A DNA stretch of 64,000 bases from Leptodactylus fallax (Eukaryota > Chordata > Amphibia > Anura > Leptodactylidae). The notes under the pieces are model-generated. The model saw only the letters and a program-made list of their open reading frames with translations, was not told the origin of the DNA and ran no database searches. Both the position numbers and the translations under genes were made by a program. The stretch spans positions 5,485,501 to 5,549,500 of the forward strand of contig CAMRHE010000077.1 of assembly GCA_947044405.1 (NCBI GenBank). Direction: 5' to 3'. Positions 1 to 9,179 of this stretch are shown here, piece after piece (the stretch's first letter is position 1; each line of letters opens with the position of its first letter).

Positions 1-24
1 AGCAAACACCATACTACGACGCGT
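1..24 (-). CDS. pofut2: pofut2 exon 6, first 24 nt (cut by window edge)
   Basis: The acceptor TTTCTGGCTGCAG precedes position 24. The eight visible codons read TRRSMVFA, which in human POFUT2 follows directly after the block encoded by exon 5. The exon continues beyond base 1. Confidence 0.9.
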
Positions 25-3000
25 CTGCAGCCAGAAATAAGAAGAATATAAGGAAATTCAGCCATTAATATTCTGTTATAGAAACTTTAGCAACACATAT
101 TAAAGAAAGGTATACATGTCATTTACTTTCATATGCAGTGCACATAATGCCTATAGTACAGAATCACATCCCACACTTTGGAGGTGGCAATAAAACCACC
201 TTATCTTCTCAAAAGTCTATAAAAACCATTTACTTTGTTAACTAGTCTGCCAAACTGTAGAAATATGTATTTAGCTGAAGTGGTTGTTCCAGCCCTTTTT
301 TTAAGGCATATAGGTAGGATTAAAATAACAGATGCTATATACTTACCTGTCCATTTGGCCAGGGATCCAGCAGAGAGTCTCCGTTCTTCCTGACCTTTGG
401 CTTGTACAGGTGGACATCAGCCAGTCAGTGGCTGAGCAGTGATGTTCTGATCAAACAGTGAATCCGTGCCGAACCGCTGATCGGCCAATAGGCAGAAGGT
501 AAACAAAGACCGTGGACGAGACTCTCTGCTGGATCCCTGGCAAAATGTACAGGTAAGTATATAGTATTTATTACTTTAAAGGGGTTTTCCCACCTCCCTG
601 TTTCAGCAGCTTTGCCTGATGTCTCTTCTTCTCACTTCCTGTACCCCCTCCTTCCTCCCAGCTTGCTGAACAGGACACTATGAATATGCACAGGCTTCTA
701 AAGAAGGGACTCAGTGTTATCTGTGTGCTTACATAGAGAAATAACAGACAGGGCTTTATCAGCAAACTGCAATTAGCTGAACTGATTGTCCTGCAGGCAG
801 AGCTGTAGATAACAGTGAGTGATGTCACTTGTCCTATCACACAGGTCCTTGGTTATGGAAACGCTGTGTAAATAATGGGAGATATAATTTCACAAAGCAG
901 GAAAACAAAGCAGCATTTCTAAAGCAATATATTTAGAGAAAGTCTTCAATTTACATAAGCTAGCAGTATAGATAGGATCCTTGAGATGGGAATACCCCTT
1001 TAAGCATCCTTATACATATTCTAACCACCTCTTTTAAAGGGAATATATAATTAAAAAAGACAGTTTGTTTTACACAGGTGTTTATTATACTCTTTTTTTT
1101 TTTTTTTTTTTTTTTTTACATTTTATTTTGGTTGTGTGTTTGTGACTATTCATATAAAAATTGGACCACTAAAACATTGGTTACATGCAGACACCAGAGG
1201 ACCCCATTGACTATAATGGGATCAGTCGGGTGTCCGCAGTTTTCATACTGAAACCAGCGGAGAGCAAAGTCCCCTACGGAGCCTCCAACCTAAATGAACC
1301 TTGATAAAGAAAATATATATGCATATATACTACATGTGTCCTCTTTACTGAAAAAAATAATGTTACTAGATCCCTCCTTGAGATTTACACTGAATGTCAC
1401 TGCTGATCGCTGACAACCTGACTCTCCCCTGTCTTCCTGGCAGCTAGTTATTGAGCAGAGTCAGAATGTCAGTGATTAGTGCTGACAGTCTGTGTAAGAG
1501 ACAGGGAGTAACACTTGTACAGTAAAGAGGACACATGTAGTTATTTAGAGAGAAGAGGGCATGCTAAGGCTGCCTTTGTATATAACCATTAGTCATATTC
1601 AACATGTATGAGCTGAATACAGATTTTCCTCAACAACATCCAGTTCGAGGGAATACTTTAAAGGCAGTTTTTAACAGTTGACAAAATCCCCTAACACATT
1701 TTATAACAAAAATGTTTAAAATTACTTCCCCTTTGAAAGTGTAGAGATCCACCACATGACCTAATGTCTATGGACTATATTGTTGATCCACACCTCAAAC
1801 TGTGATGGGTGAAAGTGGTTGTTTTGCGAGAACAACCTTTAAAAAAAACGTAGTGCAGCCATAAGCTGCTTGTCTGACCCTTATTTCTGCAGCTATATAT
1901 TTCTCCTCCAGTGTTCTTTATGACCATATGGATACAGGATATCATGGTCAAACAACCCCTTTAATGACTGCATTACCCCTTCCCCTCTCCAATGTCCCTT
2001 TCATACATTCTCACATAAACCTCCTGCCTGACTGGAAACATAGTATAAGGGCATATAAGTGGCAGCACCTATATCTAAACATACATATTGATATATATAC
2101 ACACATAAATATTGGATATCCAGGTTGAATGGCAATTGTTCATATACACACATTCCAATAATCTCTTCCTGCATAGTGATCATGTAGAAGATTTTCAGCT
2201 CTGTCTAACATGATGGACCTAAAGATGGAAAAGCAAAGCTGTTAACATGACCCCTGGTGACATCAGATAAATATCTACTGTATGTGAAGGGGAATTTGTC
2301 TGCTCACCTGGCAGTAGCGTTCTTCAATAGTACTGGAGCCATGATAGATGCAGACCCTTGTACTGAAAGGCAGCTGACATTTATACCCCTGGTCTCTTCA
2401 TAGCCCCAAAACCATCCTCTGCAAATAAAAACACTATCATGCAGTAGTTGTATTATATTCTAGCAGTCTTGCCATGTGTTGCAAACTTGGAAGCAATACC
2501 GTATATGATTATGTAGTCAAAGAGAACTTGTCAACTTGATTTGGGACGCTAAACACTCAAAGTCCTTATGGACCAGTGGTTTAGTTTCCCAAATCGTCCT
2601 GTTTTAAAACCATCTGTGCCCGCATTTAAAAAAAAAAAAAAAAAAAAAAAAAACAGACTCATCTCTGGTGCTCCCTGCGCCTGCCTGCTTCTTCAGTGAA
2701 GCCGAGGATGTACACCCCAGCTTCACTCTGCCAGTGCCGGAGATATAGGACATGCGCACTGAAGTTGCGGAGTATTCCTCTGACTTCAGTGATAAACTGC
2801 TTTCGCATGGGGAGTACAGCGGCAGGGTATGAAGCTTTTTTTTCAATTTTTATTGCTGGCATGTATGGGCTTATAACAGTGCGATTAACCCTGGTCCATA
2901 AGGACCTGTGGGTGGTTTATTGTCCCAAACTGCCCTGAAAGGTTCCCTTTAAGAATGCACAACAGCACCATCTAACCATACATGTTATTAAACTGTAATA

Positions 3001-6000
3001 ATAAATAGAAACACTTTATAATACATTTTCCACTGTGCACAAGTATGTCAACTGGATCCCTTCCAGAAATAGTTGATGTAGTCTTGCATTGCCAAACAAT
3101 GCCATGAAGGCAGAAAGTCAGACCTCCTCCAATCTAAAATTGCTAACTTAAATCTTAAGGATATGCCTTATTATATTTAAAAAGAGCAGATAACCCTTTT
3201 TATTTATTATTTATTTATTATGCTTACTTATATAGCGCCATCATATTTCGCAGCGCTTTACAGACATTGACAGTCACTGTCCCATATAGGGCTCACACTC
3301 TACATTCCCTATCAGTATGTCTTTGGAGTGTAGGAGGAAACCAGAGTACCCGGAGGAAACCCACACAAACACGGGGAGAACATACAAACTCCTTGCAGAT
3401 GTTGTCCTTGGCAGGATTCGAATCCAGGACTCCAGCTCTGCAAGGCTGCAGTGCTAACCACTGAGCCACCATGCTGCCCACAGTAAATTTATATGTACCC
3501 TGAAGAGTGTGAAAAATTAATACAATTTCTCCTGCATGAAACAATGCCATGTCATTAAAAAAATAAGTAACAAAGTTATTGCTACTGAAATGTGGACATG
3601 CCCTTTCAGGTCTAGCCATGAAGATGTTACAAAGTTAGCAAGCTATGCCCTGGAAAGTGGTGAGGACAGTGTAAAAATGTGATTTGCGTTCAACTGGTTT
3701 GTGACTTATTTTACGCCAGAAAAGTGGTACAGGGGATAATAAATCTCTCCCACTGTGTGTTCATGAGGCATGCTGAAAGTTTTTGCACACACGACTAGGA
3801 CTAGGCGATATATAATATAGCATTTAACATGCTTTTCAAAGTGCATTCCTACATGGTAGTATTGTGAAGTCATACTGAAAAAGATTGCTAGTGTTATCAT
3901 TTTGCATAAAAAGGTGTATTATCACTAAACTAGTATCCAGCACTAATAACATAGAATTATATGATACATTACCTGTAGTATCCATGCTTGTCCTCAGAGT
4001 ACATGAGCTGATCAATACATGGTCTCTGGTCCACTTTCTCTTCCCATGTACCTTCCTTCCAGCCCTCAGCATAACCTTGTAGAACATACACCTGGTCAAT
4101 AAATGGTCCCCCGGATTCTAGGAATAAAAAAAAAAAAAAAAAATTATAAAGACTTTAATATAAAGCAGTTTATGCACAAGAACTGAAAGCTTCCCTCGGC
4201 TATGCTGCAGATACGCAATTCCTCCTTGTACGGTATATATGACTGGTACACAGGGTGTGTGTGTGCTTTATGACAACCAAAATGAATGGGGTTAAAGGAA
4301 ACCAGTCAACTCCTTCTCAAACCCCAAACCACCATTAGTAATTCAAAGCGTCTCTCATGAGTTGTCCCCCAGTATCTTTAAAACGCTAGCCCGCTGCCAC
4401 CAATAGACAAAAATAACCTTTATTCTGTATGCAATGTATTAGGTCCTTAAAGTCAAGCTCTCCACTCCTAAACACAGCCCCTTACCCCGCTAACATGACC
4501 ACAATTGCTAGACTAAGGCTCAGGGACATCAAATACAGCAAAGGAATCAGGTAGTGGTGTGGAGAGCTTGGCCTCTTCCATTAGCTCTCCTCCGCTTTGA
4601 CTTAAAGGATCATGAAGAATAAAAGACGGCATTACACAGATGCCAGGGGACAACACCTGAGAGTGGAACTAAATGCTGGGATCCCTACCAATCACAAAAG
4701 TGGGAGCCTGGGGTCCCTCCGGTGAAACAGTGCAGCAGTCACACATGTACACTGCCACTCCATTCATCTGAGCACAACACTCCTGTAGATTGTGGATAAG
4801 TCTTGTGTGTTGTAAAATCCCTTTAAGTGTTAGACAAACGTAGGCAGATTCTTCCAGTCTCCTAATAGTAGTGCATTACAACCACAATACATCTGACAAT
4901 TCCGAATACCTGCCAAGAATTCTTCATATTCAATTAAAGGGATATTTCTGCTCAGACTGTCCACATCAAAGAATTCAGACCAGGGAATCCGCACTTGATG
5001 TATGTCAGGACTCTGCCAGTGATAAAGACGACCCCATGGGGGTAAAACCAATACCCAATCTGAACTCTTCCGTAAAGTCTTAAGAAGGGAAGCCATGCGA
5101 ATATATACATCTCTGCGCAGGTTAAATCCTTCTGGAGGGTTCACATCATACAGCAAGTACCTGCGTAATACAAGAACCATAAATTATAGTATTGCTTTAC
5201 AATTATAAACAATACTGAGGGAAAAAAACTGAAGGAACGTCTCTCGCCCCAAAATGTCATCTACTAATGCTACATATATATTTTAAAATGAAGGTTCACA
5301 GAAAACTTCTATATCAATTCCCTAATATACACTTAGTATTAACGTTTCCCATTCTGACTGTAAGCGCCTAAGACTACAGGGTGCTGTCCAGGAGTCAATC
5401 ACTGCCAGAACTTCAATGGCTGCCGTCCTCCATGGCTTGTGCCAGGTCAGAGGGCTTGAGACTGATGTAATCCTCCCAGCAGCTATGTGTGCCGGAATAT
5501 AATGTACATATATCACAGCCAAAATAAGATCTCAGCTGTGCATGTGTACTTCCAATGAACACTAACACGGAGGTAGCAGAAGGATGGAGGAGACACAGGC
5601 TGTTGTGGGGGATGAACAAGTACAAGTGCAACTGTGTGACCTGTCCGTCCTTCTGCTCCCTCTGTGTAATTAGTGTCTGTCGGGGAGGAGAAGACTTCCC
5701 CCCCCCCCTTTTCTGGTTTAATAATAATAAAAATAAATTAATGGAGTATATATACAGTACAGACCAAAAGTTTGGACACACCTTCTCATTCCAAGAGTTT
5801 TCTGTATTTTCATGACTATAAAAATTGTAGATTCACACTGAAGGCATCAAAACTATGAATTAACACATGTGGAATTATATACTTAACAAAAAAGTGTGAA
5901 ACAACTGAAAATATGTCTTCTATTCTAGGTTCTTCAAAGTAGCCACCTTTTGCTTTGATTACTGCTTTGCACACTCTTGGCTTTCTCTTGATGAGCTTCA

Positions 6001-7438
6001 AGAGGTAGTCACCTGAAATGGTTTTCACTTCACAGGTGTGCCCTGTCAGGTTTAATAAGTGGGATTTCTTGCCTTATAAATGGGGTTGGGACCATCAGTT
6101 GTGTTGTTCAGAAGTCAGGTGGATACACAGCTGATAGTCCTACTGAATGGAGTGTTAGAATTTGTATTATGGCAAGAAAAAAGCAGCTAAGTAAAGAAAA
6201 ACGAGTGGCCATCATTACTTTAAGAAATGAAGGTCAGTCAGTCCGAAAAATTGGGAAAACTTTGAAAGTGTCCCCAAGTGCAGTGGCCAAAACCATCAAG
6301 CGCTACAAAGAAACTGGCTCACATGAGGACCGCCCCAGGAAAGGAAGACCAAGAGTCACTTCTTCTGCGGAGGATAAGTTCATCCGAGTCACCAGCCTCA
6401 GAAATCGCAGGTTAACAGCAGCTCAGATTAGAGACCAGGTCAATGCCACACAGAGTTCTAGCAGCAGACACATCTCTACAACAACTGTTAAGAGGAGACT
6501 GTGTGCAGCAGGCCTTCATGGTAAAGTAGCTGCTAGGAAACCACTGCTAAGGACAGGTAACAAGCAGAAGAGACTTGTTTGGGCTAAAGAACACAAGGAA
6601 TGGACATTAGACCTGTGGAAATCTGTGCTTTGGTCTGATGAGTCCAAATTTGAGATCTTTGGTTCCAACCACCGTGTCTTTGTGCGACGCAGAAAAAGTG
6701 AACAAATGAACTCTACATGCCTGGTTCCCACCGTGAAGCATGGAGGAGGAGGTGTGATGGTGTGGGGGTGCTTTGCTGGTGACACTGTTGGGGATTTATT
6801 CAAAATTGAAGGAATACTGAACCAGCATGGTTAACACAGCATCTTGCAGCGGCATGCTATTCCATCCGGTTTGCGTTTAGTTGGACCATCATTTATTTTT
6901 CAACAGGACAATGACCCCAAACACACCTCCAGACTGTGTAAGGGCTATTTGACCAAGAAGGAGAGTGATGGGGTGCTACGCCAGATGACCCAATCGAGAT
7001 GGTTTGGGGTGAGCTGGACCGCAGAGTGAAGGCAAAAGGGCCAGCAAGTGCTAAGCATCTCTGGGAACTCCTTCAAGACTGTTGGAAGACCATTTCAGGT
7101 GACAACCTCTTGAAGCTCATCAAGAGAATGCCAAGAGTGTGCAAAGCAGTAATCAAAGCAAAAGGTGGCTACTTTGAAGAACCTAGAATATAAGACATAT
7201 TTTCAGTTGTTTCACACTTTTTTGTTAAGTATATAATTCCACATGTGATAATTCATAGTTTTGATGCCTTCAGTGTGAATCTACAATTTTTATAGTCATG
7301 AAAATACAGAAAACTCTTGGAATGAGAAGGTGTGTCCAAACTTTTGGTCTGTACTGTATATCTTATATATAATGCTGAGATTTATTTCGGCTGTGATAGA
7401 TATACATCCTATTCAGGCACATATAGCTGCAGAGAGGT

Positions 7439-7477
<39 letters not shown>

Positions 7478-8844
7478 GTCCTTTAATAGTCCCACAATGG
7501 GGAAATTCAGTGTGTTACAGCAGCAAAGATAAGATAAGATAAGATAAGCAGATACAAACACAAATACAACATGTACAGGAATGTTCCAAGGTGAGAGGCA
7601 TTACATTAATAGCAGACAGACAGATAGGACGTAGCAGAGGAGGGGGGGAATTTAACAGGCAGAGAGATATTTCAGTTTACATCACTCTCAAGCCCCTACA
7701 CCTGACACAAGCCATCCGGCTGGCTCTGGAGGACGGCAGCCATTGCAGTGATTGCAACATTCCCAGTACTTTTACTCTCAGGACCTCCCAGAGCCACTGC
7801 CAGACTGGGGGAGATAGCTTTCAGCCAACAAGTATATCTGCAGCAATGACAGACTACTGCACATGACCACTGAGGACAGTCACTTTGGTCATCGCCGGAG
7901 TGCTGGAATCAGAGACCAGCAGAGAGGACCGTGGTGCCCCCCTGCTAGAACAGAGGGGTAAAGAAGAGACTAATGCTTATTTTATTTTTATTCTGCACTA
8001 CAATCCACCCTCAGAATTATTTTATTGCCTGGAAAAATCCTTGTAATGGATGTGGAGTCCAATACTGCAGCAGTGTGGTATCCGGATCTGTGGCTGGCGT
8101 GGTAGGCTAGGGATACATGGCGACTTTGGTCATGTGATCCAAGACTGCCATTTGTCCTGTGACTCCTTCATTAATGTAAGTGAATGGAGTCTCTTGGCTA
8201 CACTGAGGGTGCTGCAACTGTGATTTGCAAAAAAATTCTGCAACACTTGAACTTTTTCAGATCAGAAGTCGCAGTCACAACATCCTTAGGGTCGCAGCGA
8301 GACTCCATTCACTAACATTGGAGAAGGAGCTGCAGGGTGATCTTTGGTCATACTAGTCTGGCAGCGTTTGTGAGTTTGCTCTACCTGCTTATACCCCACT
8401 AGGTTGTCTACTATACAAAGAATCCAGTGCAAGAGACTGGGGCTGTGCTGCAATACCGTATGCAACCACATACAGGAGTGGCGCTGTTTCTTAGGATAAA
8501 AGCATATCTGTTCTAATGTTAGACAAGCCCTGAAGCAATAACCTCAGGTACATGGTCTCATACTGTAGGCTCATGTCAGGAGCAGCTTCCAGGACCTTTT
8601 CTAGTCCACATGAAGCAGTCTCCTCTCCCATATCACTGCCTATAGAGTATCAGTGAAGGGTGTGTAATGTTACAGGTCTGTGCCACGTCTTAGCTCAGTG
8701 CCAATACCTGCGCTCAGCTGCGGCCACACCGACAGGCAGCGAGCCCACCGAGTGTCCCGGGCTGAACTCCCCTTGGTTGCTCCGGACCTTGGATACCAGA
8801 ATGAAGAGGAGCCAGAGTCTGATAACCGGGAGCCCGGCCGCCAT
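1..8844 (-). CDS. pofut2: Protein O-fucosyltransferase 2 (GT68), 5' part of gene, exons 1-6 (exon 6 partial)
   Basis: POFUT2 transfers fucose from GDP-fucose to Ser/Thr in thrombospondin type 1 repeats; it is a soluble ER enzyme. CDS pieces on the minus strand are 8708-8844, 4910-5160, 3973-4117, 2308-2418, 2152-2218 and 1-24. All introns are GT-AG and the 735 nt give one unbroken 245-codon frame. Residues 1-22 form a hydrophobic signal peptide (core [12 protein letters not shown]). Residues 47-60 read [14 protein letters not shown], with Glu56 matching the catalytic Glu54 of human POFUT2. Further conserved blocks are [19 protein letters not shown] and [12 protein letters not shown]. Sequons NVS and NAT match the two human N-glycosylation positions. 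The GDP-fucose-binding HLRRKDF block and the C-terminus lie beyond base 1. Introns contain MITEs, a V-SINE and a dead Tc1 element. Identification is from remembered family sequence and is very secure. Confidence 0.96.
335..564. mobile_element. MITE with about 48-bp terminal inverted repeats in pofut2 intron 5
   Basis: Positions 335-382 and 517-564 are inverted copies with few mismatches. Each begins CTATATACTTACCTGT and runs inward to GGATCCAGCAGAGAGTCTC. There is no coding capacity. Target duplication is unclear, so the superfamily is not assigned. Each end contains ACAGGTAAGTAT on the outward-reading strand, a consensus 5' splice site. Confidence 0.75.
576..1003. mobile_element. TTAA-type MITE (T2-like)
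   Basis: The ends are TTAAAGGGGTTTTCCCA and, inverted, TTAAAGGGGTATTCCCA, both within TTAA. About 430 bp and non-coding. TTAAAGG termini are the hallmark of the T2 MITEs described in Xenopus. Confidence 0.8.
1091..1118. repeat. Poly(T) tract
   Basis: Uninterrupted T run of about 27 within pofut2 intron 5. The next stretch, 1150-1310, resembles the interior of the hAT-like MITEs at 15221 and 20581 (shared CCCCATTGACTATAATGG). Confidence 0.8.
1329..1541. mobile_element. Short MITE with exact 22-bp terminal inverted repeats
   Basis: Positions 1329-1350 and 1520-1541 are perfect reverse complements (ACTACATGTGTCCTCTTTAC plus TG). The interior has partly palindromic blocks but no ORF. Superfamily not assigned. 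Confidence 0.75.
1655..2150. other. Pofut2 intron 5, possible degenerate TTAA MITE pieces
   Basis: TTAAAGGCAG near 1658, an AACAACCTTTAAA end near 1842 and AACAACCCCTTTAA near 1960 look like MITE ends, but they do not pair into one clear element. Confidence 0.35.
2152..2218 (-). CDS. pofut2: pofut2 exon 5
   Basis: 67 nt. The acceptor is CATCTTTAG before 2218 and the donor GAAT|GTGTGT is weak. It encodes [17 protein letters not shown] then RDYWN, matching the vertebrate block after the second sequon. It ends in phase 0, as needed for the exon at 1-24. Confidence 0.92.
2308..2418 (-). CDS. pofut2: pofut2 exon 4
   Basis: 111 nt. The acceptor is TTTGCAG before 2418 and the donor is CCAG|GTGAGC. 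It encodes [17 protein letters not shown] onwards through VLLKNATAR. It holds two N-glycosylation sequons (NVS, NAT) at positions where the human protein also has sequons. Confidence 0.96.
2518..2953. mobile_element. MITE in pofut2 intron 3
   Basis: The inward-facing halves share the order of GTCCTTATGGACC, TTTGGGAC and AAGGGAAC-type ends in inverted orientation (2518-2600 against 2890-2953). An A-run of 27 lies at 2627-2653. Outer ends are diverged, so limits are approximate. Confidence 0.6.
3208..3480 (-). repeat. V-SINE-like element, tRNA-derived head, minus orientation
   Basis: Reading on the minus strand, a tRNA-like head carries an A-box (TGGCTCAGTGGTTAGC) and a B-box-like GGATTCGAATCC. 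The conserved core follows (GTTTGTGTGGGTTTCCTCCG, then CTCCAAAGACATACTGATAG). A tail with CGCTATATAAGTAAGCATAA ends in A/T-rich repeats. A second copy lies at 49163-49424 in the opposite orientation and a head fragment at 19396-19478. The V-SINE assignment is from memory of the core sequence. Confidence 0.75.
3973..4117 (-). CDS. pofut2: pofut2 exon 3
   Basis: 145 nt. The acceptor is TTCCTAG before 4117 and the donor is ACAG|GTAATG. It encodes [20 protein letters not shown] onwards to the segment ending DKHGYYR. The acceptor lies next to a T-run on the minus strand (A-run at 4125-4143) that serves as an extended polypyrimidine tract. Confidence 0.96.
4292..4826. mobile_element. Possible TTAA MITE in pofut2 intron 2
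   Basis: Starts TTAAAGGAAACCAGTCAAC and ends with inverted TTAAAGGGATTTTACAAC. Only the outer seven bases match, so these may be halves of two different elements. No ORF. Confidence 0.4.
4910..5160 (-). CDS. pofut2: pofut2 exon 2 (catalytic Glu exon)
   Basis: 251 nt. The acceptor is ...TTACGCAG before 5160 and the donor is GCAG|GTATTC at 4910/4909. It encodes [15 protein letters not shown] through [11 protein letters not shown] and contains the catalytic Glu and the [10 protein letters not shown] block. The open frame that runs past 4910 into CQMYCG is intron read-through, not protein. Confidence 0.97.
5395..5540. repeat. Left arm of an inverted repeat flanking the Tc1 copy
   Basis: The reverse complement of this stretch matches 7365-7440 (blocks GCTGAGATTTATTTCGGCTG and GGCACATATAGCTGC) and continues at 7676-7765 (CTGCCGTCCTCC, CAAGCC). 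Family not recognised. Confidence 0.65.
5755..7356 (+). mobile_element. Tc1/mariner element, DD38E-type lineage, decayed copy
   Basis: The 1602-bp element is flanked by TA on both sides (5753-5754, 7357-7358). Termini are CAGTACAGACCAAAAGTTTG and its inverse. Inverted repeats are about 250 bp. The inner part of each also carries codons for the C-terminal end of the transposase, so the left repeat has an antisense copy of them. Near-identical to the element at 46610-48236. It sits in intron 1 of pofut2 in antisense orientation to the gene. Confidence 0.93.
6169..7193 (+). pseudogene. Broken Tc1-like transposase (DD38E lineage)
   Basis: A DDE/D transposase of the IS630-Tc1-mariner superfamily. 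The N-terminal HTH (residues 1-50, [20 protein letters not shown]...), a GRPR AT-hook-like motif near residue 60 and the first catalytic Asp in [11 protein letters not shown] are present. The frame stops at 6832-6834, where TAA replaces the Tyr codon present in the copy at 46821-47822. A further defect is a 28-nt deletion near 6990, relative to that copy. It removes the codons for WPPQSPDLNP just before the catalytic Glu and shifts the frame. The last 65 codons (6999-7193) stay open to the natural stop. This copy cannot encode an active enzyme. Confidence 0.92.
7440..7478. repeat. (AAT)n microsatellite
   Basis: About 12 AAT units, directly followed by a short dispersed-repeat fragment. Confidence 0.95.
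7479..7600. repeat. Dispersed-repeat fragment with (AAGAT)n
   Basis: The segment TAGTCCCACAATGGGGAAAT with following GTGTTACAGCAGCA resembles the 3' end of L2-like LINEs of fish and frogs, from memory. A run of about five GATAA units (7527-7549) follows. It splits the right arm of the inverted repeat. Confidence 0.4.
7676..7765. repeat. Right arm of the inverted repeat flanking the Tc1 copy
   Basis: Inverted match to 5395-5475: CTCAAGCCC, CACAAGCCATCC and GGAGGACGGCAGCCATTG. Together with 7365-7440 it makes the right arm, interrupted by the AAT tract and repeat fragment. Confidence 0.6.
8165..8325. repeat. Hairpin-type MITE interior in pofut2 intron 1
   Basis: AGTGAATGGAGTCTC (8178-8195 region) is repeated inverted as GAGACTCCATTCACT (8298-8316). 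Flanking blocks (GGGTGCTGCAACTGTGA, inverted in TCGCAGTCACAACATCC) extend the arms. No ORF. Confidence 0.6.
8708..8844 (-). CDS. pofut2: pofut2 exon 1, coding part (signal peptide)
   Basis: Starts at ATG (8844-8842) and ends before the donor GTATTG at 8707. It encodes 45 residues plus two bases ([10 protein letters not shown]...AAAER, then AG). The start is supported by the hydrophobic signal sequence that follows directly. The split Arg codon AG|G joins exon 2 to give ERRYLLYDV, matching the vertebrate protein. A run of 12-13 G lies about 25 bp upstream in the 5' UTR or promoter. Confidence 0.94.
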
Positions 8845-8879
8845 ATCCCGCCGGTAGATGCTAAATCCTGGGGGGGGGG

Positions 8880-9165
8880 GGGCTACAGGACCTTCGATGA
8901 TGTCACAATCACGTGATTACACTCGACCATATGCAGATAGACCGTATTTCCGCTGCCGGGGCCTTTGCGTTTTGTTGCTATGACAACCCCTAATTCTGGA
9001 GCTCTCCACTTGCAGGCGTGAAGTGGTCACATGACCGGGCAGGAGGGGGAGATGGGTAGCGGGGGGCGGTCACGTGACCAGGGGTATGGCGTGTGATGAG
9101 CTGTGGCTGTGCTACTGGTGGAATAATACAAGTGGTAGCCGGAGGGGGGAGCTGTGAGCGCGGGA
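8880..9165. promoter_or_regulatory. pofut2 upstream/promoter region with E-boxes and X-box
   Basis: This GC-rich stretch lies upstream of the pofut2 start codon. Visible sites are a CRE-like TGATGTCA (8898-8905), E-box palindrome ATCACGTGAT (8908-8917), X-box-like palindrome GTTGCTATGACAAC (8974-8987), GGTCACATGACC (9025-9036) and GGTCACGTGACC (9068-9079). The last contains GTCACGTGAC, the CLEAR consensus bound by TFEB/MITF-type factors. No TATA box or TSS can be fixed by eye. It ends where the minisatellite begins. Confidence 0.6.
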
Positions 9166-9179
9166 AGTCAGTGAAGGCT

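Noticed and set aside
3400..3480. tRNA gene signal (A- and B-box)
   Set aside because: The boxes belong to the tRNA-derived head of a V-SINE; no full cloverleaf. The same applies at 49163.
4830..4909. Extension of pofut2 exon 2 frame to [12 protein letters not shown]
   Set aside because: Splice donor GTATTC at 4909 and the match of exon 3 to the next residues show this is intron.
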